From the NCBI RefSeq assembly GCF_002777965.1, contig NZ_NGVR01000030.1, positions 107,749-171,748 of the forward strand: 64,000 nucleotides of DNA, given 5' to 3'. The DNA is from Proteus columbae. GTDB taxonomy: Bacteria; Pseudomonadota; Gammaproteobacteria; Enterobacterales; Enterobacteriaceae. The notes under the pieces were generated by a model. It was not told the DNA's origin. It saw nothing but the letters and a program-made list of their open reading frames with translations, and did not search any database. The translations under genes were made by a program, and so were the position numbers. Shown here piece by piece: positions 43,588 to 53,113 of this stretch; the first letter of the stretch is position 1; each line of letters begins with the position of its first letter.

Positions 43588-44220
43588 GTGAAAAGAATAA
43601 TCTCAATAATTTTTATATTTTTTAGTGTTAATGTACAAGCAATTGAGAAAAATATATCAGCCCCGTTTGGATTAAGTTGGGGGATGACGTATGAAGAAGT
43701 GTTAAATAAAACTGGTAATATAAAATTAATTGGAAGCAAAAAAAATAGAATAAAAGAATATTTAATTAATAGTGATTCTAAATTAATAGATGGTCTTGAA
43801 CGATATGATGTTGGAATTGATGATAAATATGGATTAGTTAATGTTGGAACATTAATTTCTATAAGTGATTACGAGAATACTGATAATGTTGTGGAAAAAT
43901 ATAATATATTAAAACAAGCATTGTCTTCTAAGTATGGTGAGCAGTATTCTGAAGAGTATTTATGGAAAAATAGAACAAAAGGAAAATTAACCTTACCTGA
44001 ATGCTTAAGTAATGAATTTTGTGGTAAATATATTTCCATATTTCAAGGTGATGATTCAAGTAGAGTTATATTAATGATGGGGGCGTCTTCTAGTAAAGAA
44101 GATGTAATTATATCGTTATTTTATAAATCTGGTTTTATTGCAAAAATAAAACAAGAAGAAAAAGAACAGCAAGAAAAAGTTATAAAAGAAAAAGCAAAAG
44201 GTTTATCTGATTCTTTATAA
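43588..44220 (+). CDS. Secreted AT-rich accessory protein between M and L
   Basis: A 210-residue protein with a clear signal peptide (VKRIISIIFIFFSVNVQA, cleaved after Ala) and a mature part with two cysteines (PECLSNEFCGKY). The C-terminal 30 residues are a charged helix rich in Lys and Glu. It is inserted between M and L of the tail module, is far more AT-rich than both, and begins with GTG 43588 after GATGAGGG. I do not recognise a family. Location and export suggest lysogenic conversion or superinfection exclusion. Confidence 0.65.
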   Translation: MKRIISIIFIFFSVNVQAIEKNISAPFGLSWGMTYEEVLNKTGNIKLIGSKKNRIKEYLINSDSKLIDGLERYDVGIDDKYGLVNVGTLISISDYENTDNVVEKYNILKQALSSKYGEQYSEEYLWKNRTKGKLTLPECLSNEFCGKYISIFQGDDSSRVILMMGASSSKEDVIISLFYKSGFIAKIKQEEKEQQEKVIKEKAKGLSDSL

Positions 44221-44273
44221 TATTTTTGTTTAGAATATCAACCACCTTCGGGTGGTTTTTTATTGGAGCTAAT

Positions 44274-44978
44274 ATGCAACATATTCCTCCTGAAATGCGA
44301 ATTAGTGTTACCGAACTCTCCTCCACTGATGCTTTGCTTGAGCTTTACGAATTTGATTTAACAAAAATAGGCGGTATTCGGTACCGCTTTTTTGATGGAC
44401 TCAATCAGCGTAAAGAGCCGTTAATCTGGCAAGGAAACACCTATGAACCTTATCCCGTGAAAGGCGAAGGATTTACCTTTAATGGCAAAGGGCCCTCAGG
44501 GCGACCCACTATTACATTGTCGAATTTATTTGGGCTGATTACAGGGATTGCCAGTCAGCTAGATAGTGCAATTGGTGGGCTGGTGGTGCGTCGTATTGTC
44601 AGTACCCAATTTTTAGATGCAATAAATTTTCCTCATGGCAATCCTAATGCCGACCCGTCTCAAGAAATTGTGACACGCTGGATCATCGAACAGATGACCA
44701 GTTTAAATTCAGTGACTGCTACCTTTATGTTGGCGACACCCAGTGAAACTGACGGATTGATGCTTCCTGGTCGCGTTATTTTGTCGGACATCTGCCCTTG
44801 GGGATATCGCTCTGAAGAGTGCGGATATAAAGGTGCTGCTGTTGCAGATGAATGGGGAAATCCAACTACCGATCCGTTAAAAGATAAATGCGGTAAGCGT
44901 CTGAGTGACTGTAAGTTACGAAAAAACGAATCCCGCATAGGCGCGTTTGTCTCCACGTCCCGCATTGGTAATAGTTAA
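44274..44978 (+). CDS. Minor tail protein L-like
   Basis: The 234-residue tail tip protein follows lambda gpL: LYEFDLTKIGGIRYRFFDG, GFTFNGKGPSGRPTITLSNLFG, WIIEQMTSLNSVTATFMLATPSETDG. The C-terminal domain has four cysteines (ICPWGYRSEECGYKG and DKCGKRLSDCKL), which in lambda bind an iron-sulfur cluster. Start ATG 44274 follows TTGGAGCTAAT. An in-frame ATG 48 bp upstream has no ribosome site. Confidence 0.92.
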   Translation: MQHIPPEMRISVTELSSTDALLELYEFDLTKIGGIRYRFFDGLNQRKEPLIWQGNTYEPYPVKGEGFTFNGKGPSGRPTITLSNLFGLITGIASQLDSAIGGLVVRRIVSTQFLDAINFPHGNPNADPSQEIVTRWIIEQMTSLNSVTATFMLATPSETDGLMLPGRVILSDICPWGYRSEECGYKGAAVADEWGNPTTDPLKDKCGKRLSDCKLRKNESRIGAFVSTSRIGNS

Positions 44979-44999
44979 TTCCCTCCTAAGGTGTTTCTT

Positions 45000-45728
45000 A
45001 TGATTGAACAAGCAATTTTGGCGCAGGCAAAAGAGCAAGCGCCCTTGGAGGCGTGTGGCTTATTGATAAGTACCGCACAGGGTGAACAGTATTTACCTTG
45101 TGTTAATCAGCATGCCGATCCGAAAAACCACTTCACGATTTCTTTTGATGATTTTATTCGCGCCGAACAGCAGGGCGAGGTAATTGCGGTTGTGCACAGT
45201 CATCCTGAAGGCCAACAGTACCTCAGCACATTAGATAGACAACTGCAGGTGAACAGCGCGTTGCCGTGGTGGGTGGTCTGTGATGAAAAAATTCACTGCT
45301 ATCAACCAGTACCTCATCTGTTAGGTCGCCAATTTATTCATGGCTCAACAGACTGTTATGGGTTGTTTCGAGATGCTTACCATTTAGCAGGACATGACCT
45401 GCCTGATTTTGAGCGACATGATAATTGGTGGCGTCAAGGCAAAGAATTGTATCTCGATAATATGGTGAGCAGTGGCTTTCGGCAGGTAAAAAAAGAAGCC
45501 CAGCCGGGCGATATTATTTTGTGTTGCTATGCCAGCTCTCGTGCTAATCACGCGGGGATCTATTTAGGCAATCAAACTATTTTGCATCACATACCTAATC
45601 AACTCAGTAAACGCGAGGAGTATAACGAACGATGGCAACGAATGACGCACTCAATTTGGCGTTACCGCGATTGGCAACCTTCCGACTTTACGGGAATTTG
45701 CAACGATTTGGACGTCGCTTTGATTTAA
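45000..45728 (+). CDS. Tail protein K-like with JAMM and NlpC/P60 domains
   Basis: A 242-residue protein with two peptidase-like domains. Residues 1-100 are a JAMM/Mov34 fold with H66 and H68 in VVHSHPEG. Residues 110-240 are NlpC/P60 with C119 (STDCYGLF) and a His in NHAGIYLG, plausible for cell-wall cleavage during entry or tip maturation. Start ATG 45000 follows CTAAGGTGTTTCTT; an upstream GTG at 44991 is less likely. It overlaps the next gene by 97 bp. Confidence 0.92.
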   Translation: MIEQAILAQAKEQAPLEACGLLISTAQGEQYLPCVNQHADPKNHFTISFDDFIRAEQQGEVIAVVHSHPEGQQYLSTLDRQLQVNSALPWWVVCDEKIHCYQPVPHLLGRQFIHGSTDCYGLFRDAYHLAGHDLPDFERHDNWWRQGKELYLDNMVSSGFRQVKKEAQPGDIILCCYASSRANHAGIYLGNQTILHHIPNQLSKREEYNERWQRMTHSIWRYRDWQPSDFTGICNDLDVALI

Positions 45729-46282
45729 ATGTGAATACTGCCTCTGAAGGGCTTCACGCGCTATTTATTCAAATCCCAGCCTTACGTTTAGCGATTTGGG
45801 ATGGTTGGTATCAAGTACGCATTGCCGGTACCGATATTTCTCCGCAAGAAGTTCACCAAAAATTCAATGAAACCTTACCGGATAACGCGGTCGTCCATAT
45901 TGTGCCGAAATTATCAGGCGCTAAAAACGTCGGCGTTTTTCAGTTTGTTGCGGGTGCAGCCTTATTTTCATTGGGATGGTGGGGACCTGCGTGGATCTCT
46001 GCAACCGTTGCTACGTCTTTGATGGCAGGTGGTGCAGCTATGATGATTGGTGGTGTCGCTCAAATGCTGATCCCCGCGCCTAAACCCCCTAACTTATCTC
46101 GTGGTGATGAAGAAAAAGGTAATACCTATTTTAGTAATTTGGATAACGCGGTTGCACAAGGGATGCCGGTGCCCATTGCGTATGGCGAAATTATGTGTGG
46201 TTCACGCGTCATTTCACAATCCGTTGAAATTATGGATGACAGTGACGGCGAAGATATCGATGCCGGCAAACACGGTGGATAA
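45632..46282 (+). CDS. Tail assembly protein I-like
   Basis: A 216-residue protein with a ubiquitin-like beginning (LATFRLYGNLQRFGRRFDLNVNTASEGLHALFIQIP) and a Gly/Ala-rich hydrophobic segment (VFQFVAGAALFSLGWWGPAWISATVATSLMAGGAAMMIGGVAQML), as in lambda gpI. It is needed for assembly of the tail tip but absent from the particle in lambda. Located between K and J as expected. Confidence 0.92.
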   Translation: MATNDALNLALPRLATFRLYGNLQRFGRRFDLNVNTASEGLHALFIQIPALRLAIWDGWYQVRIAGTDISPQEVHQKFNETLPDNAVVHIVPKLSGAKNVGVFQFVAGAALFSLGWWGPAWISATVATSLMAGGAAMMIGGVAQMLIPAPKPPNLSRGDEEKGNTYFSNLDNAVAQGMPVPIAYGEIMCGSRVISQSVEIMDDSDGEDIDAGKHGG

Positions 46283-46296
46283 GAGGAGTTCGTATC

Positions 46297-49200
46297 ATGG
46301 GTAAAGGTGGTGGCGGTCAAAGAACACCGTATGAGGCACCAAACGATTTAATATCACGTCAAAAAGCTTCATTAATCGATTTAATCAGTGAGGGACCGAT
46401 TGAAGGTCCTATTCATATTCAAAGCTCTATGGATGATTTAGGGTGTATTTACTTGGATGATACGCCTGTGATAGACGGCTCTGGCAATAGCACGATTAAT
46501 GGGATGTATGCACAATGGCGGGCAGGGACATTAGAGCAACCGGCAATGAGTGGCTTTACCGCGTCTGCGAATGAAGTGCCGGTGGGGATTGAGGTTAAAT
46601 ATAATTCCCCTGTCACTCGTACTATCACCTCGCCCAATATTGACCGTTTACGTCTAACCTTTGGTACACAAGCTCTGGTTGAAACCAAAGATAATGGTGA
46701 TCGCGTACCGACTTCTGTTCAATTGCAAATCCAAATTCAGCGCAATGGGGCGTGGATAACCGAGAAAAACGTCACGATTAATGGCAAGCGCTCTAACTCA
46801 CCTTATTTAATGGCGGTTGTGTTGGATGATTTACCGCCCGTTCCGTTCAGTGTACGCATGATCCGCATCACTCAAGACAGCACTTCGGACAAAATTCAAA
46901 ATAATACCGTTTGGTCGAGCTATTCTGGGCTGGTCGATATCTCACAAACCTATCCGGGTTCTGCCGTGGCGGGATTAATGTTTGATAGTGAGCAGTTTGG
47001 TAATAAATTTCCGCGCCGTAATTATTTAATTAAAGGGCGTATTATTCAGGTGCCGAGTAATTATGATCCAGATAAACGGATTTATTCGGGAATTTGGGAT
47101 GGCACCTTTAAACCGGCATTTACCAATAACCCGGCATGGATATTATGGGATTTATTAACCCATCCGCGTTATGGCATGGGGAAACGTCTTAATATTAGTG
47201 AAGTCGATAAATTCGCCCTATATGCAATCGGTCGTTATTGTGATGAACAGGTTGATGATGGGTTCGGTGGAAAAGAACCCCGTATGACGTGTAATGCTTA
47301 CATTACGGATATGCGCAAAGCCTATGATGTGATGGGTGATATGTGTGCCATGATGCGCATTATGCCGGTTTGGAACGGACGAACATTAACCTTTATTCAA
47401 GATAGACCGTCTGATGTGGTGTGGCCCTATACCAACGCCAATGTGATAGATGGTAACTTTCAATATAGTTTTAGCGCATTAAAATCGCGTCATACCGCTG
47501 TCGAGGTTCGTTTTATTGATCCCGATAATGGCTGGAAAACCAGTGTTGAACTGGTTGAAGATGATGCCAGCATTGCCCGTTTTGGACGTAATGTGATGCG
47601 CGTCGATGCTTTTGGTTGTACTAGCCGAGGACAAGCCCATCGGCATGGTCTTTGGTTATTAACCACGGAAAAATTAGAGACACAGACGGTTGAGTTTACT
47701 GTCGGCAGTGAAGGCTTGCGTCATATGCCGGGGGATATTATCGAAATTGCCGATAACTATTACGCGGACAATCAAATCGGCGGGCGTCTGACACACATTG
47801 ATTATACCTCTCAAACATTAACCTTAGATCGTAATATCGACACACCCAAAAGCGGTAAATCAAGCGTCACACTTATTAATGCTCAAGGTGAACCGCAATC
47901 GTATGAAGTGCTGAGTTACCCCGCATCTAACCAAATAAAGTTAGACAACTTACCGTTAGGGTTACGCGAGGGCGGAATTTGGACGTTAACGCTCCCGTCT
48001 TTACGTCGTCGATTATTTCGTGCTATCAGTTTGGCAGATAATGGTGATGGTCGTTTTACGGTTATTGCAGTGCAGCACACACCCGAAAAAGAGGCGATTG
48101 TTGATAAGGGGGCTAAGTTTGAACCAAAGCCCGATATGCCATTAGGTGGATTTATTCCACCGGTTGAAAACCTTTCTGTGGATATCGAATCGGATGCGAG
48201 TGCGTGGCAAGTGGAGGCGAGTTGGAACACGCCTTATTCCAGTCGAGGAGTCGATTTTTTATTAAAACTTACTACGGGCGATCGCATTGTCGGTACCGCT
48301 TCAACCACGGATACGATGTATCGTTTTGGTGGTTTGCCTCAAGGAAATTACGTTTTATCCGTTGTGCCTCAAAATGATCGGAAACAAAAAGGCGAGGTGG
48401 CCACAACCTCATTTGCGATTAATCCCCCCCTACCACCGAGTTATATTGAAGTGGAATCAGGTTATTTTAGCTTGGGTATTATTCCGCGTTCCGGTGGTCA
48501 AAATAGCCTACGGGCACAGTATGAGTTTTGGTTTTCAGAAAAGCAGATCACGGATATTCGCGAAGTGGAAAGTCGTGCTGAATATTTAGGTGTTAGTTCT
48601 ATGTGGGTTATTCAAGGTAGAAACCTAAAAGCAGGGCATACCTATTATATTTATGTTCGTAGTGTGAATGCCGTTGGAAAATCAGTATTTGTTGAAGCGA
48701 AAGGCGAGCCAGATAGTAACACCAAAGAAATACTTGATGAACTAGACGGCCAATTTATGACAACTGAGGCAGGAAAGCAACTCAGTGAAAAATTAGATTG
48801 GAATGCTGAGACAGCGCTCATTCTTAGTAACGCTGATTCTCAATTATCACGCAGTTTGTTAGTGAAACACGGTCAATCACAAGCTGGAATCAAAGAGCTA
48901 TGGCAAGTCCGTGCAACGGATAACGAAGCATGGGCACAGGAAGTTAAAGAAATTTACTCCGCTGTTGGTGACAACAAATCTGCAATTAAAGAGACTCAAA
49001 CTTCAATTACCAAACTTGACGAGGCTTTTGGTCAGCGATTTACTGAAATCCGCACAGAAGTTGATAAGGCTCAAGCTGATATTATTGCAAACTCTACCGC
49101 CATCTCTAACACAAACAAAGCTTTTGCTGAAAACAAAACACAAGTTCAGGCACAGTTTGACGGGCAGCAGGGCATGATTAACCAGAAAATGCAGGCTGAA

Positions 49201-49689
49201 TTTAGTCAATCTGGTGACGGTGTTGTTACTCATTCAATCAATATCACGATTGTTCATGACAAGGTTAAATATAACGCAGCAGGGCAAGTCATTAGTGCTC
49301 AAGTTAAGAATGGCAAACTTGAAAGTTTTATAGGCTACAACGCCAATAATTTTGCGTGGTACAACCCAAGTAACGGAAAAATGGAATTATTCATGTACGT
49401 TAAAAACGGCCAGATGTTTATGCGTGAGGCCTTTATTAACGAGGCATGGCTTAATTCCGTTGTTGTTACCGAATATATTAAATCAGGCGATTATGTTCCG
49501 GGAAAGAGTGGTTTTTTGATTGATGCTAAAACTAGCAATATTGAAATGAATAAAGGAACGTTCCGGGGTGAATTAGATATAGGAACAAATAAAACGGGTG
49601 CGCATACCGTTATCACCAATGAACGGATTGCGGTTTACGGTGCTCAAGGAGAAATTAGGATTGAAATAGGAAAAATAGAAGGGAGATAA
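46297..49689 (+). CDS. Host-specificity tail tip protein J-like
   Basis: An 1130-residue protein with the gpJ opening MGKGGGGQRTPYEAPNDLISRQKASLIDLISEGPIEGP. Baseplate-hub domains cover residues 1-600, and fibronectin type III-like segments follow (near 640-720 and 730-815). A coiled region (840-960) and a DUF1983-like end with KTGAHTVITNERIAVYGAQGEI complete it. It binds the host receptor at the tail tip. Ends 2 bp before the next gene. Confidence 0.94.
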   Translation: MGKGGGGQRTPYEAPNDLISRQKASLIDLISEGPIEGPIHIQSSMDDLGCIYLDDTPVIDGSGNSTINGMYAQWRAGTLEQPAMSGFTASANEVPVGIEVKYNSPVTRTITSPNIDRLRLTFGTQALVETKDNGDRVPTSVQLQIQIQRNGAWITEKNVTINGKRSNSPYLMAVVLDDLPPVPFSVRMIRITQDSTSDKIQNNTVWSSYSGLVDISQTYPGSAVAGLMFDSEQFGNKFPRRNYLIKGRIIQVPSNYDPDKRIYSGIWDGTFKPAFTNNPAWILWDLLTHPRYGMGKRLNISEVDKFALYAIGRYCDEQVDDGFGGKEPRMTCNAYITDMRKAYDVMGDMCAMMRIMPVWNGRTLTFIQDRPSDVVWPYTNANVIDGNFQYSFSALKSRHTAVEVRFIDPDNGWKTSVELVEDDASIARFGRNVMRVDAFGCTSRGQAHRHGLWLLTTEKLETQTVEFTVGSEGLRHMPGDIIEIADNYYADNQIGGRLTHIDYTSQTLTLDRNIDTPKSGKSSVTLINAQGEPQSYEVLSYPASNQIKLDNLPLGLREGGIWTLTLPSLRRRLFRAISLADNGDGRFTVIAVQHTPEKEAIVDKGAKFEPKPDMPLGGFIPPVENLSVDIESDASAWQVEASWNTPYSSRGVDFLLKLTTGDRIVGTASTTDTMYRFGGLPQGNYVLSVVPQNDRKQKGEVATTSFAINPPLPPSYIEVESGYFSLGIIPRSGGQNSLRAQYEFWFSEKQITDIREVESRAEYLGVSSMWVIQGRNLKAGHTYYIYVRSVNAVGKSVFVEAKGEPDSNTKEILDELDGQFMTTEAGKQLSEKLDWNAETALILSNADSQLSRSLLVKHGQSQAGIKELWQVRATDNEAWAQEVKEIYSAVGDNKSAIKETQTSITKLDEAFGQRFTEIRTEVDKAQADIIANSTAISNTNKAFAENKTQVQAQFDGQQGMINQKMQAEFSQSGDGVVTHSINITIVHDKVKYNAAGQVISAQVKNGKLESFIGYNANNFAWYNPSNGKMELFMYVKNGQMFMREAFINEAWLNSVVVTEYIKSGDYVPGKSGFLIDAKTSNIEMNKGTFRGELDIGTNKTGAHTVITNERIAVYGAQGEIRIEIGKIEGR

Positions 49690-49691
49690 CC

Positions 49692-50738
49692 ATGTATGGT
49701 GTTTATGTTAAACCAGATATAGGCAACGAATATTATTTAGATGCTGATGATAATCAGGTTATGGGGTATTTAGGTTCAGCAAAAATAGGGTGGTACAATA
49801 ACCATTTCTACCCAATAAATGAAGGGTGGAATACAATGAAGCACAATATTCCTGAATATGAAAAGTACAATATTATTATTATCCCAAGAGTAGTATCTCG
49901 GACATACAAAATACCCGGTTCCTATTATTGGTTCTCATCAAATGTAACAGCGTATAATATATCCGATGATAATTTTAATTTTTATGTTGATGAAAGGCCA
50001 GCCGGATCGCGAGTAGATTCAGAAGATGACGAAAGAGACCCAGAATTCATGTTTGATTTTTATGGTTACCCAAAATCAAATAGTGAATCATACGGAATAC
50101 GTCTACATGGAATGAATGGTATTAGTGAATTAACGCCCTCAATGCGAGGGTATTGTGTATTTGCCGACATCGTACAAATAAATGCAGGTAAAGATAATGG
50201 CTGGAGAATGCCATCAAATATTACTGATGAAATGAACCCCATTATTTTCGTGAGGCCGAAAAATTCAGGTGCTGTCTTCTCATATAATAAAGCTAGGGGG
50301 TTAGTTGTTAGTAGTTCATGTGAAATGTATGTCGTTATATTTTGTACTAACTTTACTTTAACTCCTCCAAAATATGGCATTGTAATTTATAACGATAAAA
50401 AAGAAATTACATTTTCATCTAACTACAAACCCATGAAGCTCGGAGAGACAACGCGATTTAGTAATCGAAATGGAGCTTCGTTTTCTAAACTCAAAAAACC
50501 AATGATTATTCCAGATGCACAATTCGTTAACTGGAGAATACAGGGAAGCAATAGAGATGATGTTATTTATATGCGAACAGGATTTGGTTTTAGAAATGAC
50601 GGGAATAATGTCTATTGGGATGACATATACAGTATCAGATCAGAATATGGCGGGCCATGGGGGGCTGATGGCGGTAATGCGTTTAAAATAGAATTTGACA
50701 TATACGGCATCGAACTCAGCGACTACTTCAATATTTAA
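49692..50738 (+). CDS. Tail tip-associated protein (DUF6453-like)
   Basis: A 348-residue beta-rich protein starting MYGVYVKPDIGNEYYLDADD. It follows J directly (AAGGGAGATAACC), as DUF6453 proteins do in Enterobacterales siphoviruses. It is rich in Tyr, Asn and Gly and has no membrane segment. A receptor-binding or tip-capping role is likely from position. More AT-rich than J. Family assignment is tentative. Confidence 0.55.
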   Translation: MYGVYVKPDIGNEYYLDADDNQVMGYLGSAKIGWYNNHFYPINEGWNTMKHNIPEYEKYNIIIIPRVVSRTYKIPGSYYWFSSNVTAYNISDDNFNFYVDERPAGSRVDSEDDERDPEFMFDFYGYPKSNSESYGIRLHGMNGISELTPSMRGYCVFADIVQINAGKDNGWRMPSNITDEMNPIIFVRPKNSGAVFSYNKARGLVVSSSCEMYVVIFCTNFTLTPPKYGIVIYNDKKEITFSSNYKPMKLGETTRFSNRNGASFSKLKKPMIIPDAQFVNWRIQGSNRDDVIYMRTGFGFRNDGNNVYWDDIYSIRSEYGGPWGADGGNAFKIEFDIYGIELSDYFNI

Positions 50739-50774
50739 TTAACTCTTCGTTTATACATCTAGGAAAACATATTC

Positions 50775-52142
50775 ATGATATACACAACAGGTACTGTTAA
50801 TACAGTGTCAGGGTCTGCTATTGTCAAAGGCACTGGCACTAAATTTAAAAATAATAATCCAGCTATTAATATCGGAATGACTATTTTAATTAAATCGGGA
50901 ACAACAAATATTCCGTATATGATTAAATCCGTTAATTCCGACACTGAATTAGTATTAGCACAACCGGCATTAGCCACAGCAACTAACACCACATTCTCAA
51001 TTCATATTACTGAGCCCGACAATAATAGTGATGCAGCTAGAACCATGGTCGCTATTAATAGTTATGTCGAGTATTTTCTCGACTCGATGAATACGTGGAT
51101 GACTGAAACAGGGCAGACAAAAATTGAGATGCCAAATGGTGAAGTCATCACACTCGATAGCATTAAGAAGATGCAGGTGGATATTAGTAATAAATTTGAT
51201 AAAAAAGGTGGGGAGATATTAGGTTACACAGCTGTCGATGGATTAATTCAATCACTTCAAGGTAGATTGGGTGGGGTAAAGGATGGTTCTAGCATTAATT
51301 TAGAATGCGATGCGGATGGACCACGAATAACATCATTATATCCAAACTCTAGCTGGGGAATCCATAGACTCCCAACTTCTAGTGGCACCTTTATGCAAAT
51401 CGGCGACTATGGAGTAGGGGGGAATACCATACATATAGATAATTCAGGTTTGAATAATCCACTAACGCCAACTGGTACATATCATCAAGGGGGAGGGCAA
51501 AATGACAATTGGTTTAGTACATATGGGACATTAATAAATTTAAAATATAATGATACAAATTCAACTAAAATTTTCTATAGTGGGGATAAAGGTATTCCAA
51601 CTATTGCATCGAAACATGGCGAATCATTAGTTTGGAATGTTTTATGGGGAACTGGTAACACCACAACAGATCCACAAGGTTTCATCAAAAGAGCCTCCCC
51701 CATTATCAATATTAATTCTAACGGCACTTTCACAACTAACGACGAATCTGAGGGCGCAACTGTTACTCGAGTAGCAAAAGGCGAATATCTTATCGAAGGT
51801 GTGCTAGGTTTTAACGCTGATGCAGGATGGGGCGGTGTCGATGGTGGTATTGAAATTCCACTCGATGTTAATAAACAACCGTTGATATGGGTTAATTCTA
51901 AAGTTAACAAAGACGGCTCTATTCTTGTGAAAACTTATCACCGTACACATCCTAATGTGCCAGAATTTGCCTGTAATGATATTGATGGTTACAGCGACGG
52001 AGATCCGATCGATATCCCTTATGGCCGTTTTATTTCAGTTCGTGTACAGATGCCAGAGCAATCAATCTATAACGTAAGAATGCGTGAGATGGAAGAAGCG
52101 CAGGAAGCGGAGCGCATAGTTAAAGAAGAGGTAGAAGAGTAA
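50775..52142 (+). CDS. Tail fibre protein
   Basis: A 455-residue protein with an N-terminal attachment domain (MIYTTGTVNTVSGSAIVKGTGTKF, as in many tail fibres), a short middle helix (NKFDKKGGEILGYTAVDGL), a repeated beta part and a C-terminal domain (ARGL-like RASPIININSNGTF ... NAD AGWGGVDGG ... FACNDIDGYSDGDPIDIPYGRFISVRV). The last 130 residues resemble the end domains of pyocin and phage fibres. It would determine host range with J. Confidence 0.8.
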   Translation: MIYTTGTVNTVSGSAIVKGTGTKFKNNNPAINIGMTILIKSGTTNIPYMIKSVNSDTELVLAQPALATATNTTFSIHITEPDNNSDAARTMVAINSYVEYFLDSMNTWMTETGQTKIEMPNGEVITLDSIKKMQVDISNKFDKKGGEILGYTAVDGLIQSLQGRLGGVKDGSSINLECDADGPRITSLYPNSSWGIHRLPTSSGTFMQIGDYGVGGNTIHIDNSGLNNPLTPTGTYHQGGGQNDNWFSTYGTLINLKYNDTNSTKIFYSGDKGIPTIASKHGESLVWNVLWGTGNTTTDPQGFIKRASPIININSNGTFTTNDESEGATVTRVAKGEYLIEGVLGFNADAGWGGVDGGIEIPLDVNKQPLIWVNSKVNKDGSILVKTYHRTHPNVPEFACNDIDGYSDGDPIDIPYGRFISVRVQMPEQSIYNVRMREMEEAQEAERIVKEEVEE

Positions 52143-52224
52143 TGCTATGTTATATTTTAACTGAAAAGAAATTTTAACCATTTATAATAATTATATTAAA
52201 TGGAATATTTTATAGGCGCTTTAT

Positions 52225-52578
52225 ATGGCAAAAAACAGAAGAGGTAGAAATTTCATGTCAAAAATGATAGCTAGATCAGTTCAGCTATCTAAGGCCGTTT
52301 CTGAAGTTCCTTCTGTAACCAAGGAAGAGCTTGAGATTATAAATTCAAAGCCAAGAAATAGAACCGAAGCTAAGCGACAGTTGGCTTTAAAATTAAGGTT
52401 ACAGAAAAAAGGTTTTTTTGATGATAACTCACTAAAAAACATGGCAGAAAAAGCAAAATTATCCATTACAGTTTCTAATTCTCTTAGGTTTGATGAAGGT
52501 AAGGTTGATTCAATAGATACTAACAAAATCTCTGATTCTAATAAGCAATGGCGTGGCAAAACTGCAAATACAAAGTAA
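52225..52578 (+). CDS. Basic accessory protein of unknown function
   Basis: A 117-residue very basic, hydrophilic protein (MAKNRRGRNFMSKMIARSVQ start, RNRTEAKRQLALKLRLQKKG in the middle). No membrane segment or known domain. It is located after the fibre gene, where lambdoid phages carry extra genes, and is separated by 80 bp of AT-rich DNA. ATAGGCG upstream is a weak ribosome site. Confidence 0.5.
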   Translation: MAKNRRGRNFMSKMIARSVQLSKAVSEVPSVTKEELEIINSKPRNRTEAKRQLALKLRLQKKGFFDDNSLKNMAEKAKLSITVSNSLRFDEGKVDSIDTNKISDSNKQWRGKTANTK

Positions 52579-52688
52579 TAAACAAGAATGAGTATTATGT
52601 ATGTGGCTTCTGTGTGCTCCAATAATTAAGATGGGAGATAATCTACTTCATATAAAATGGTAATCCTTTATAAGGCACATTTACAAAC

Positions 52689-52731
52689 ATGCTGGTTGTT
52701 GACGTTCAACTTCTACGGGAATAACCAGCAT
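52689..52731. terminator. Inverted repeat at the end of the late region
   Basis: ATGCTGGTTGTT / AATAACCAGCAT form a 12-bp stem (one wobble) with a 19-nt loop. It lies between the last rightward gene and the leftward zinc-ribbon gene and may end late transcription. Confidence 0.5.
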
Positions 52732-52744
52732 ATTGAGTTTAGTT

Positions 52745-52906
52745 TTATATTTTATTGAAATAAAACATGTAGCCGCAATTCGGACACAATAAGATTAGGT
52801 TTTTCTTAAGTTTATGTTTGTTTTGTTTGGCAACATAAGAACAACTTGGGCAGGTAACTTCTACTAGTGCGTCTTGAAACATTCTTATCACATTAAAAGC
52901 TTTCAT
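52745..52906 (-). CDS. YnfU-like zinc-ribbon small protein
   Basis: The 53-residue protein has two zinc knuckles, TCPSCSY and LCPNCGY, separated by KQNKHKLKKN, and begins MKAFNVIRMFQDALVEV. It resembles YnfU of the E. coli Qin prophage and its relatives, which are small zinc-binding proteins of unknown function. It is on the minus strand between the fibre region and int, with a GGGTGAAAGAT ribosome site. The cysteine pattern makes chance unlikely. Confidence 0.7.
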   Translation of the reverse strand: MKAFNVIRMFQDALVEVTCPSCSYVAKQNKHKLKKNLILLCPNCGYMFYFNKI

Positions 52907-53058
52907 ATCTTTCACCCATTATAGGGATATCGTGATTCAGTGTACGTTACTTTGTACTAAAATGCTCAATTTTTGTTCTTTTATTTGTAGAGTTCAATGT
53001 TGATAACTGATTTCTATGACAATGACAGGCATATAGAGCCATTCTCATTTTTAGCATC

Positions 53059-53092
53059 CCTTATTGTGGGTTACATCTATCCGACAATAAGG
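53059..53092. terminator. Inverted repeat after int
   Basis: CCTTATTGT / ACAATAAGG, a 9-bp perfect stem with 16-nt loop just beyond the int stop codon; a candidate transcription end. Confidence 0.5.
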
Positions 53093-53113
53093 AATTTAAA
53101 TGATATATAAATA

